Shown here piece after piece: positions 12,138-21,423 of a DNA stretch of 26,423 nt (the first letter of the stretch is position 1; the number at the start of each line of letters is the position of its first letter). A model generated the notes under the pieces. It saw only the letters and a list, made by a program, of their open reading frames with translations, was not told where the DNA came from and searched no databases. Position numbers and translations under genes: made by a program. Location: assembly GCA_009602725.1 (NCBI GenBank), contig WELB01000053.1, positions 411,851-438,273 of the forward strand, in the 5' to 3' direction. This stretch comes from Spirogloea muscicola. Its lineage: Eukaryota; Streptophyta; Zygnematophyceae; Spirogloeales; Spirogloeaceae.

Positions 12138-12213
12138 GGAGAGGCCAGCCCAAAGGAATGGACAAGGTCTGAAGGAGCCGGAGTGCCAAGTACTAAGACA
12201 GCAGCAGAGGGGA
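12138..12213. repeat. Dispersed repeat B, copy 1
   Basis: This block is similar base for base and in the same orientation to 15741-15813: both run GAG(A/G)(A/G)GCCAGCCC, then an A-rich stretch, GACAAGGT and CTGAAGG/TCGAAGG, and end near an AGCAGC/AGCGAC segment. Either strand could code, with minus-strand peptides sharing an APS(D/N)LV(H/N)SF core. It lies upstream of the kinesin start, directly before a plus-strand retroelement fragment, so it may belong to the same element family. Confidence 0.5.
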
Positions 12214-12229
12214 CTCTCAGTGACGCAGT

Positions 12230-12590
12230 CCGCCATGCGGCGGGCGCAAAAGGAACGGAAATACTCGGATCACCCCGTCGGCGACGAGTTTGTCCCACTC
12301 GCCGTCGACGTACACGGAGCATTCGGCAGAATTGGCTTGACCTGCTTCACCGCCTTGCCCGGCGAGCATTGGCCCGCCGCTATACGAGCAGCAGGGCGAG
12401 CAGCCTGGCTTCAATGTCGCCGGGTCCCTCGCTCAGGTCTTCCGGATGCGCTTGGCCATCTCTATTCAACACTTTCTTCTTTGCAGCGGTCCCTTGCCTT
12501 CGCGGTTCACTTGCGCGCAGGCCGCGCTGTGGCGGCGGCCTCCGGCTTCCGTCAGGGCGACGTCTATCCGCCTGATAAACAGCTTAACTA
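12230..12590 (+). pseudogene. Retroelement-like C-terminal domain fragment, plus-strand copy
   Basis: Plus-strand translation gives KERKYSDHPVGDEFVPLAVD and further on HLRAGRAVAAASGFRQGD. These match the minus-strand copy at 12.8-13.7 kb (KKLHKYKDHPAGDTFYPLAI and LHRRASRALAAASGLRSG) and the 15.9-kb copy. The K..KY...(P)xGDxFxPLA motif resembles the end of restriction-like endonuclease regions seen after zinc knuckles in retroelement polyproteins of algae, fungi and oomycetes. Here only the end remains, with no reverse transcriptase and no start, so I call it a fragment. It lies upstream of the kinesin gene, head-to-head with it. Confidence 0.55.
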
Positions 12591-12703
12591 AAGAAAGTGC
12601 TCTCCCAAGCTTGAAGAGAGAAGGCGCGCGGTGCGCATGAAAGGGAGGCCAATTCTAGCCTTACAAATGTCCTGCTACGGGGTAATGAGCTAGCTAAGGA
12701 AAA

Positions 12704-13692
12704 GATTGCGGCTGCTGATATTGAAAGAGCGGCTGTGAAAGCCAGCCAGATGCATACAGGTGTTCTTGACGGAGCCACAGGCTAGGCAGACAGGGCGCTC
12801 TTAGTACCCCCGGGTCAGCAGTAGGAAGTCAGATGAGCTGAGGGGAGGAAGAGCAACCCCGCTGCGCAAGCCAGAGGCTGCTGCAAGGGCGCGACTGGCG
12901 CGGCGGTGCAAAGCAAGCGCTTGGGAGCGCTGGAGGGACATAGACAATCGCATGCGGCAGCAGGACACAAGACCCAAAGGCACCGAGCCTCCAGGAAGTG
13001 CTGCACCCTATTCCCAGCGCCGCTGGTCGGCTTGAGATGCCAGCAGCGAAAGTAACGAGGACCACCGACCCCCGTAACACGCGTGGATGTCTATGGCCAG
13101 GGGGTAAAAGGTATCACCCGCTGGGTGGTCCTTGTACTTGTGCAGCTTCTTCTGTTCGGCCACCTTCACGGCATAGCCGGTCTCAGAAGTTACGGGGCCC
13201 TTAATTCCGGAAGCTGTCGGTGAGGACGACGTCACTAAGGAGCCGCTTGCCACCTCCCAGGGGGACGCCAACCAGATCGACACGCCTCGTCCGAGGGACC
13301 CTGTTGCGGAGTTGGACGGGCATCACCCCGGTGCTCTCCAACGCCACTTGATATTCCGCCTCCTTGACGATGCCATACATCGCATCCCGTAGGAGGTTGT
13401 GGGAGCCCGTGCGCTCACTGCCTTTGGCACACCTGAGCATGTGGTCACCCATGAGCAATGCACCATACTCCATAAGCCCACATTCACATTGGGTCACCCC
13501 TGCCAAGCACAGGGATGGTAAGCCAAGACGGCGGCGCATAGCATCGCAGAACAAAGCATTTTCCATCCGCAAGCCCGCAAGCCCGCTAAGGGGGACATTA
13601 ATATCCCCGAGTGACCACGTGCATATCAGACAAGCTAAGCTGAGGAAACAAACAAAAGCAAACGGCGACTCAAGTGGCCACTGGGTGCTCAA
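12704..13692 (-). pseudogene. Retroelement C-terminal zinc knuckle/endonuclease-like remnant, minus-strand copy
   Basis: The longest copy in the window. Minus strand in order: a frame 13692-13201 with QCECGLMEYGALLMGDHMLRC (C-x-C-x12-H-x3-C zinc knuckle), then EYQVALE, RRVDLVGVPLGGGKRLLSDV; a second frame 13283-13008 with VAEQKKLHKYKDHPAGDTFY; a third frame 12983-12801 ending LLLTRGY and a stop. E, D, D and K placed this way fit a PD-(D/E)XK nuclease-like core. At least two frameshifts separate the blocks, so it is not translatable as one protein. The 3' flank down to about 12704 is shared with the copy in the carrier intron. No reverse-transcriptase domain is seen upstream, so the parent element type is inferred. 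Confidence 0.6.
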
Positions 13693-13699
13693 CGTCCCT

Positions 13700-14230
13700 A
13701 CTGGGTGGTTGGTCCCAAGAAGACCGGTGAACCGGCTTAGCCGACGGCCGAACCTGGCCTAGTCGCACAAGGACACTTCATGTGACCGGCCCAAGCACGA
13801 GACTACCGCAAGCCGGGGCAAGCGGCCCCTGCCAAGCAATCCGCCTCGCATGCTTCACCCTCTTGCACGCGCCTGCGCCCACCTGCGCCTGCGCCACGCC
13901 GCGCCTTGGGAGCGTTGAGCCTGGGGCAGAAGGCATGCAGCAGCCACTCAATCTTAGCTGGACCTGCGAACGGCTGCCAGAAGTCTTGAGTCACTCGTGG
14001 TGAGCGGACTTGCATAGTGCTGTCATCGCCTGTCATTCCACTTATCCTTGATCCAGTCAGCTAAGGTTGCGATCTGAGGTCTGACATCATTGTTCAATTT
14101 TGGCACGACGCATGAAATTGTCACTGTAGTCGATTATGCTGCACCTGTTGCCGGGGTCTGTGCTCCTGCACCTTGCTTGCGTTGTCAGGATTTGCTTGTA
14201 TGCTTGTCTAAAATCATCGGCCCGGTACAT
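13700..14230. other. No supported gene; GC-rich to mixed spacer
   Basis: Short open frames on both strands show no family motif and no splice continuity with neighbours. The left part (to about 13.95 kb) is GC-rich, like the retroelement remnant beside it; the right part is AT-richer. I see nothing I can name. Confidence 0.5.
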
Positions 14231-14234
14231 AGCA

Positions 14235-14365
14235 GTCACTCGTCGAAGGGCTTCATTGGCTTGGACTTTGTAGGTAACAGTCGTTCTTTGGAGGGCTTCT
14301 TTGGTTCGGTTTACTTAGATAGCGCTTCTCTTCGAGGGCTTCGTTGACTTGATTACTTGGAACAA
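14235..14365 (+). repeat. Three imperfect tandem repeats of about 45 bases
   Basis: The core AGGGCTTC begins at 14247, 14292 and 14335 (spacing 45 and 43). Each core is followed by TTGGCTTG-like sequence and preceded by TCG-rich sequence. The units have diverged at many positions. No protein or known element is recognised in them. Confidence 0.6.
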
Positions 14366-14575
14366 CCTCATTCACTAGGCATGCACTACACACTTCTTTG
14401 CTTGTGAGGCGGACCCTGGAGCTTGCATTAAACTCCATTGGACTGCTTCTTGTACCATTGCTTCAAATTCCGCTCAAGACTGCTAGTGTAGGTGTTGCTT
14501 GTGAGCTACAATAGCTTCGGGTGTTCCAGGTCAACTGTTGTTTGGATGTCTGACCTACTTCTCGTCCACTGTTGC

Positions 14576-14827
14576 ATGAGATTGAGATCGGGCAGTATTG
14601 TCAACCTGCAACGTGAAGTTGATATTGCTTCAGCAGGAAGAGATGTTGACCCTGAGCCAACTGTTACTGCTGTTGTTGTATCCCATGTGGAAGGAGGTAA
14701 CTCAAGTGTGATCGCAGCACGCTTTCGAAGGAAAGTCAGCATGGCATCAGGACTTCTACCCAAGTATCAACGTACTCATGATGGTGCTTCGTTAGCTGAG
14801 GTTGAAGATCATTTCATGGCAGAATAG
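14576..14827 (+). CDS. Small ORF with gag-like look, possible retrotransposon remnant
   Basis: An 83-codon frame starts MRLRSGSIVN and contains LLPKYQRTHDGASLAEVEDH before its stop. An Arg/Ser/Gly-basic N-terminus and a PK(F/Y)-x-(G)T-x-DG-type segment are common at the start and in the capsid part of Ty3-like gag proteins, so this may be a short gag remnant. Nothing downstream continues it. This is a weak resemblance judged by eye and could be chance. Confidence 0.25.
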   Translation: MRLRSGSIVNLQREVDIASAGRDVDPEPTVTAVVVSHVEGGNSSVIAARFRRKVSMASGLLPKYQRTHDGASLAEVEDHFMAE

Positions 14828-14975
14828 TGTCAACCTAGCCTATAGGGGTGCCAGGTAGGCAGAGAATAGATTATTATCCTCCTAGCTAAGTACTTCAATC
14901 AAGATGCGGGAGGCATGTACAGAAGGATAAGAGAGGAAGGTTAATGAGTAGCAGCAGCACGGTAACCTCCCAGAC

Positions 14976-15344
14976 AGGGAGAACATGTTGAAGGTGTTGG
15001 ACTACTTCAAGCAGTACGTGAGGGAGGGCACGACTGGGAACGTGAAGAGTTTCCCTTCTTGACTTGCCCACGAGCGCCCCCTTCATGGTGATCTACAGCA
15101 ACAGTGAGAAGGCCTCGATCAACAAATCGGTCCCGGCGTACGCAAAGGCCCAGCACGCGGGACACTTCAACTTGGAGGACATGCTACAGAACGTGCACAA
15201 GAAGGAAAGCAATACTGGACGGATTGGTCAAGCGCATGCAGAACCCCAACAAGCTGGGCTTCCACGAGGAGGAGTACGAGAACTCAAAAATTGACAAAGT
15301 ACTTATTGCACATCTTCAACACTTTCACGAAGCTCATGAAGGAC
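14976..15344 (+). repeat. Left arm of a large imperfect inverted duplication (coding-like)
   Basis: Plus-strand peptides are LKVLDYFKQYVREGTTGNVK, then APFMVIYSNSEKASINKSVP, then (after a frame change) VKRMQNPNKLGFHEEEYENS. The right arm at 15402-15650 encodes the same protein on the minus strand (LKVLEHFKQYVREGTTRNET and the end of the GFHEEYYKN segment). The left arm is longer, with about 110-130 bases that the right arm lacks. Frameshifts and a stop break the frame. I do not recognise the protein. Confidence 0.6.
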
Positions 15345-15401
15345 AAGACCTAGCCCCCGTGCAAGTCGGCCGTGATGAAGCTGTATGGGGACTTTTTGCG
15401 T

Positions 15402-15650
15402 CCTTCTTAATTTCGTGAAATTGTTGAAGGTGTGCAACAGCTACTTGTCAATTTTCAAGTTCTTATAGTACTCCTCGTGGAAGCCCGGCTCGTAGGTGGT
15501 CTGGGGTTCTGCGTGCGCTTGACCACGTCCGTCCAGTAGTATTTCTCGCACTCCTGGGCAAGTTCACAAACGGGAACTTCGTCTCATTCCTGGTCGTGCC
15601 CTCCCTCACGTACTGCTTGAAGTGTTCCAACACCTTCAATGTGTTCTCCT
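15402..15650 (-). repeat. Right arm of the inverted duplication
   Basis: Reverse complement of the left arm with about 57 bases of spacer between them. The two arms share GAAGGTGTTGGA, CTTCAAGCAGTACGTGAGGG, TACTGGACGGA, GGGCTTCCACGAGGAG and AAAATTGACAA. On the minus strand this arm has an upstream extension (KNVYRKMNECWQHEDFPNQE, to about 15.71 kb) that is absent from the left arm. An internal deletion removes the APFMVIYSNSEK part, with CCCAG at the breakpoint in both arms. Single-stranded, the arms could form a long imperfect hairpin. Confidence 0.6.
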
Positions 15651-15740
15651 GGTTCGGGAAGTCTTCGTGCTGCCAGCACTCGTTCATTTTCCTGTAGACG
15701 TTCTTTAGAAGAAGTGGCTCTCCCAATGGGGGCAAGGGAC

Positions 15741-15813
15741 GTGAGAAGCCAGCCCGAAAAGAATTGACAAGGTTCGAAGGGGCCAAATTGCGAGCTAAGC
15801 AGCGACAACGGGG
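15741..15813. repeat. Dispersed repeat B, copy 2
   Basis: Same-orientation counterpart of 12138-12213. It lies between the right arm of the inverted duplication and another retroelement C-terminal fragment. This repeats the neighbourhood seen at 12.1-12.6 kb, although the following fragment is in the opposite orientation here. Confidence 0.45.
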
Positions 15814-15854
15814 CCTGAAGTGGTAGAACGGGGGAGGATGGACCATTCAGTAAT

Positions 15855-15990
15855 CACGAGTGAGGAGCCTCAAAACCGACAGACTAGCTGCCGGAAAACT
15901 ATCCCCCTGACGAAAGCCGGAGGCCGCAGCGAGAGCACGGCCAGCACGCAGATGCAAGGCGTGGGCCACAGAGAGCGCCCGAGATCATTA
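15855..15990 (-). pseudogene. Retroelement C-terminal domain fragment, third coding copy
   Basis: Minus strand reads ALHLRAGRALAAASGFRQGD and closes with LRLLTRDY and a TGA stop. The copy at 12.8 kb reads SRALAAASGLRSG and ends LLLTRGY and stop. The shared protein end and stop position show they are copies of one element, not chance. Only about 40 codons remain and stops lie just upstream. Confidence 0.55.
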
Positions 15991-16225
15991 TCAACAGGTA
16001 GATCGTCTGGCGACCATATTCCGACCCAGGAGCACTGTTGTGCGCCTGTGTTCAGCAAAAACAGTTTCGGCCTCGTAATCCAACCTGCAGTATACCTGAG
16101 GTGTCGTCAAGAAACTTGACAGACTTGATTGTCCTATCTGTCCTGAGATGGCCTGCGACGTGCAACACCATGCTAGTAGAATGCACGCTGAGCTTCGCAG
16201 ATGCTACAGCAGGAGTAGCTGCAAC

Positions 16226-16416
16226 CTGAACACTCTTGAATCTTCTTAACGGCGGTGCTACTCAGGAGCCGGCTGGTTAGTTGTTCTTTTGTCCACCCCA
16301 ACTCTTTGAGGCTCAGGACAGGCGTAGTGTACATCCTGTCCAATAGCTTTTCAGCTGACAATATGCTATCAATGTCAACTGTAGCTTTCACAACGACCCT
16401 AGGCTTCTGTTTGGGC
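16226..16416 (-). CDS. Exon-like or retroelement coding fragment (unknown)
   Basis: The minus strand is open from a consensus acceptor (TGCAG before 16416) to a possible donor after 16226. It encodes PKQKPRVVVKATVDIDSIL, then LLDRMYTTPVLSLKELGWTK and LLSSTAVKKIQECS. The piece LLD(R)-x3-TPV-LSLKEL-x-W resembles the linker before the protease in some Ty3-like polyproteins, so a decayed LTR element is one reading. A true exon of an unseen gene is another. I found no phase-compatible neighbour on either side. Confidence 0.3.
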
Positions 16417-16429
16417 CTGCATTTACTGT

Positions 16430-17295
16430 ATAACTGGCTGGATAACGTTTATCTCCAAGCCGAGATGAAGTTATAGACAGATTTAGACCACTCTAATTTC
16501 GTTGATGGTGGTGCTGTAACGTATGAGACTATATGCAAAGGCCAAGTGCCTCTCATCAGACTGCCTTCCCTTTCAGTCTGGCTAATGCTACCGAAAGATC
16601 TATTCGGTTTGTCCTTCGCATAGTCTCTGCACGTTAGCATGTGTCTCTATAGAGGCTCATCAACGACATTTAGGTGTTGACACCCTCGCATTGACTCGCA
16701 CAGTTCCGACAGGCTTCCTTGAGGAGCCAGAGCAAGCGATAGTAGCCAGTAACCTGACTTAGAGCGCACCCAGCAAGCGGATGAAAAGCAGCGCTTTGGA
16801 GCGCTGCACATTTAGTGGTTCCGTTTCCAGATGCACTTCGCAAGCCAGAGGCGTGTAGTCGTAGCTCCAAGTCCAGCGCTGATGGACTAGCATTCTCATT
16901 TATTGAAGAGTTGCTGCTACTGCTCGAAAGCGCCAATGCTTATAAGTTGGGCGCCTATCATGTATACCATCTGACACAGCGAAGGCTGATTCAATGAGTA
17001 TTGGCTCTCGTAAAGTCTTCTGGCACCAACAACGTGCCTCCGTGAATACATTTCTTTGCGCCAAGTCTATCACCTAACCCACGTACCACACGTTTCTAAA
17101 CAAGGTGCTCTTCAGCGTCCTTGTTGCTGGCTCACCGTCACCCTTTCCGCCTGCTGTCTCATATAGCCAGTGTCTATTTCATGTAAGACAAATTTCAGAA
17201 GGACCACACACCTCCTCTTAAGATAATCAAAATTCTTATCACGTGGCTTGCATGGAGATCCTAATACTGACTATACAAACTTGGCTAAGTGTTTG
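16430..17295. other. Spacer downstream of the kinase gene
   Basis: AT-richer sequence holding the probable 3' flank of the minus-strand kinase. A minus-strand frame at 16936-16670 with a Ser-rich start and the segment YYRLLWLLKEACRNC is open but has no recognisable family or splice partner. No TGTAA signal was found on the minus strand here. Confidence 0.45.
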
Positions 17296-19711
17296 TTAGA
17301 TTTGGTTGTCAATTGACTGCACCACCAGACCAGCATTCTTCCTTGATTCTTGGATCAGAAGAGCATTAGGACGATCGTTGTACATTACCTGCAGTCATGA
17401 TGTAATCAGAAAAGGCAGCCATGAGTAGGTGGAAGATGTGACAATGAGATTACAATATCAGCCACTTTCAACCTCTGGCTGAATATGCTCAAGGTGTGCT
17501 GACGAATGTGGTGTAAATTAGCAGAATCTACTGAAATCAGCACACGAGATTGTAATTCTGCCATGCATCTCACCCGCCATTGTGCAATGTCAGGCGTTTT
17601 TCCTGCATGTAAGAGGAAAAAGCAAGGTCAGGAAGTAGACTGACTTGAACTGCTTGCAATTCCTATTGTGCTGTTGTTACTTATTATTTTCCTTCCTGCT
17701 GCAGAGGACAAGCAAGCTCTCTGCATGGCAGAAGTCAGCAAGTGCATTTCATGTGCACAAACAACAGTCCAATTGAATCCAGCGACGTACCCGTTGAGAT
17801 GTGTCGCTTTCGCACCCTCTCCATTGCAACATCCATGTCAACATCTATGTACCTGCACGGTGCCCCTCAATAGCTGCTGTTACTGTCAGCAGCTCCTGCC
17901 CCATCCTAATATAGTGCAAGTGATGGTAACAAGCAGAAGGAAGGGTACTGAATTTCAACACATACGCACCATCGCTCATTGAAAAGAGTCTGCAGCGATT
18001 CCCATTCACCACTGCCCAGCAGTAGATAGTTGCCCTCTATAAGCAGCAGCTTGTGACTGCAGCAGCAAGAGTAACATCATCCTCATCTTACTTCTATGCA
18101 GACTGTCAGAAGTCCTTATTGCCTCTTGGAGCATAACCAGTCAATGACAGCAGGGCTTATCCAGCAGATCTAACTGGGCCCCTCCAAAAAGGACATCAAG
18201 GATTGGATAGCTGTGCAAGAGTAGGTTTGAGTATCTCACTGGCTAGCTACAAAGATGTCCCTTTCAACCGGGTCGCCAACACCATGATTGAAAGAAGGTA
18301 CATGACCTGAACCCTGATACTTTCAGAGTGTCAGTCATCTCGAAGTGAGGTGACTGCTGACATTCATGATTTCATGTTGGACAGCAAAGACAGGCACCGA
18401 CCTCCTCGTTTTGTTCACCCTTAAAGGATAGAGAATGCAGATAACACATCTGACAGCATGCACTTCCAGAAGGGATAGGTTGAACTAGTACATTCTTGCA
18501 GATGCGAGCAAGACATCTGTACAGGGCAACAGCATCAAAGGTCCAGGGAGCTGCATGACCAAAGTGCCGATGAATCATGACATTGTGAGTATTATTGTGA
18601 AGGCCAACATTGTCAAGCACACTAGCCAATCAAGAACAATGGGTAAGTAAACCTTTCAGCAGTGCAGAATGCTAGAGAGTATAAGGTTCATGCACCTCCT
18701 CGTCGGGCATGAGCTTCTTTCGGATCCTGCACATGAGCTCAACCGAGCAACTCTGTGAGGCTCAGTATAATCTCTCAGCCTGCTCGTCGCAGAATGAGAG
18801 GAGACCTGCACATCGAGTCAGGCCCAGTCAGGTCAAGGGACTTCTGCAGTACCGTCATGCAATCAAGCTGCCACCGGTAGAGGTGAAACCCATCCATGGG
18901 AACCATGATAGCCACATCCTGGGCAACCCCTTGCTCTTCAGGAGCCAAGCTCTGGCGCCACATTTTGTTGACCCGGCAGACAATCTCCTCTGCAACTGTG
19001 GATTTGCCAGCCCCAGGAGGACCAGCTAAGGCCACCAAGTGTCTGTCGGGGAGAGCAACTTCGACACGAATGTGGAAGACTGTTTAGGACTGCTCAGACC
19101 TCCCCGACTGACTAGAGTGTAGTTGGTGCATTTGGCTAGAAACAAGCCTCAGACAAGAAGGAATACATGCAATTTGGCTTGACATGTCTAGTGACAAAGC
19201 CAAGGGCATGGACTCGAACATCAGGAGGGCTTACTTGCTTCCGGATGACAAGGACCTGGCCTTGTCAACAAGCTGCTCTGCCAGCTTGTCATAAACATCA
19301 CCCATAGACCTGTACACAGTCGTGCATGGCATGGTAAGATCCCACAAGCCTGCATCTTCTGTTTACAATGCTCTCTGCGCTCTGTCTGGCCTTCACCGAC
19401 AGCCTTCACACGCGAAGACCAGATGATTTCTCTGACAAGCATCACACAGCTGTTGTTCCATTGGTTGTCATATTGTAAAAGCATTCATGATGTGAACTAT
19501 GAAGCAGCAGATGTCTAAAGTTGCACCAACAATGCAATTGATCCTTATAGTGATGATAATAGGTAGGGATGCAATTGTGTTACTTGGCATCTGGAGGGAA
19601 GGTGGCAGGGCCATCCTGCTGGCAGTGAACCACGACCGGCACCTGGCATTCCCAGGCAATCATCACCTCCTTGAGGATGGTGTCTAAAGCCAAGTGTGCT
19701 CCACAACGATG
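17296..19711 (-). CDS. P-loop kinase, phosphoribulokinase/uridine kinase superfamily (YggC/YFH7-like); N-terminus unresolved
   Basis: Predicted small-molecule phosphotransferase; the substrate cannot be told from sequence. Ten exons join in phase: 19711-19584, 19309-19235, 19042-18853, 18726-18696, 18550-18492, 18313-18240, 18056-17970, 17852-17791, 17602-17574, 17388-17296 (828 nt, 275 codons plus stop). Family marks in order: Walker A AGPPGAGKST, VPMDGFHLYRWQLD, DPKEAHARRGAPWTFDA across two junctions, VPSFNHGVGDPVERD, LLLIEGNYLLLG, YIDVDMDVAMERV, RHISTGKTPDIAQWR, NDRPNALLIQESRKNAG, ending QSIDNQI. The whole catalytic core is present. The exon at 18313 could instead start at 18319 (two more codons). 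The first two exons (HRCGAHLALDTILKEVMIAW to LSSGSK) precede the usual domain start and are not recognised. At least one further 5' exon must exist, because no start codon is seen. Confidence 0.88.
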
Positions 19712-19949
19712 CTGTGGTCAAATTGCTTAGTCCCTGCAGCTCCCATGGAGCCACGAAGCTGACAGTGACACCGCGAACTCCTGGGATGACTATGGAATCT
19801 GTCTGACTAGGGAATCTATGGAATCTAAGGTCAGATGTGCTGAAGTGACTGCAAGCCAAGCCAACAGGTGATGCTCTACCACAAGGCCTGAGACACGCCT
19901 GAGCACATGTAGTCGGCACAAGCCAATCAAGTGTGAGAATAGGCTTGAT

Positions 19950-20500
19950 CTAGGTAGGAGCTCTAATTTGGTAGACCCCTAAACCATAATTCCTAAATCC
20001 TAAACAGAAGGTGTACCAGTACTGCTGTCTGCTGCAATACAAGGCAGGCTGAGTGGTACTCAACAACACCAATGACGGGCCTCTTATCATGTAGGAAGGC
20101 GTCTGTAGAGGATGCACCTGTGCCTTCCATCGTACTCGCAGCCGCTTCCTGACCTCTCCTGACCATGGTGCTCTGGGCCGGCTGCATCTGACTTGCAAGA
20201 GCCTCGGGCAGCTCGCACGCGCTGAGCGAGGAACGCCCTCGAAGCATGGCCTCACCAGCTCTGCAGAATCATCATTCCAATCGTTCACTTCCTCGTCGAC
20301 CTTCGAATACATGGCGCAAATTCTGGACACTTAAGTCAGACCAGGTTTCAATGTTTTCTTTTGTTGTCCTAACTGCACGTCACGTAGTTGCGAATAGGAG
20401 CCTCGCAGGAAGAGTCCAGACGGAAGGCAGCCGCCATTACCTGCTCGAGGCAGATGGATGTGCCGGCCCGCAGCATCGTCGGGCTCGTGGCGAGCAGAGC
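19950..20500 (-). other. Candidate 5' exons and leader of the kinase gene
   Basis: Two minus-strand pieces look like the missing start. One is ATG at about 20486 giving MLRAGTSICLEQ followed by a consensus donor GTAATGG at 20450. The other is an open stretch at about 20260-20075 with LRGRSSLSACELPEALASQM and FLHDKRPVIG. A further frame near 19.79-19.71 kb (GVRGVTVSFVAPWELQGLSN) is also open. I could not connect these in phase with the exon at 19711, so none is included in the model. Confidence 0.3.
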
Positions 20501-20660
20501 GGAGGTCTGGCGGCAGCACCGCGCTAGGCAGACACCGTCGACAAGCGCAAGCCCTGCGCGCTTTGACGAGCAGGCTGTGAGGCTTGCTGCCAGACCTTGA
20601 CGCTGCGGGCTTGCCTCGAAGCGGGCGGGCCACCAGTCGCTAAGTGCAGCAGTGCAGCAA
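20300..20660. promoter_or_regulatory. Divergent promoter region between kinase (-) and Mpv17-family (+) genes
   Basis: The kinase reads leftward and the membrane-protein gene rightward from this GC-rich interval, so the two 5' ends probably share it. No TATA box or other core element stands out. Position is inferred from gene directions only, since neither start codon is certain. Confidence 0.3.
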
Positions 20661-20779
20661 GCTGAAAGGGGCCGTCAGCCAGACGGCGCTCCTCGACCGA
20701 GCGGCGAGACGGCGAGCGACGGCTCAGGGCGCCGGCGGCTATGCCAGCGACTCACGCCATGAGCTCGGGCTCGCCTTCT

Positions 20780-20794
20780 CCGGCGACGGCGGCG

Positions 20795-20831
<37 letters not shown>

Positions 20832-20835
20832 GACC
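20780..20835. repeat. (GGC)n triplet repeat, poly-Gly on the plus strand
   Basis: Pure run of GGC triplets after GACGGC units. In the plus frame LGLAFSGDGGDGG it encodes poly-glycine. Glycine-rich N-terminal stretches are common in plant Mpv17-like proteins, so this could be a 5' coding exon of the gene to its right, with a possible donor near 20859. No ATG was found in frame upstream. Confidence 0.5.
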
Positions 20836-20989
20836 GCCGGGCTAGGGCAACAGGCACCGGGTGCGGAACTAAAACCCCCCACCCCCGTTTACGGATACAT
20901 CACTACGTGGCCGGCTCGCAGGCGTCAGCCACGTGGCGGGCCCGCAGCCACCGGACACGTGGCGACAGCTGCGTGCTACTTCTTGCAAC

Positions 20990-21423
<434 letters not shown>

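Noticed and set aside
11897-12322. Upstream in-frame extension of the kinesin to an ATG at 12322
   Set aside because: The extension is Arg/Pro-rich, overlaps repeat B and a retroelement fragment, and the ATG at 11896 has a better context close to the motor.
16670-16936. Minus-strand ORF with a Ser-rich start and YYRLLWLLKEACRNC, considered as an exon or another retroelement copy
   Set aside because: Only short matches (for example CGCAAGCCAGAGGC) to the 12.8-kb copy, in a different order; no phase-compatible partner.
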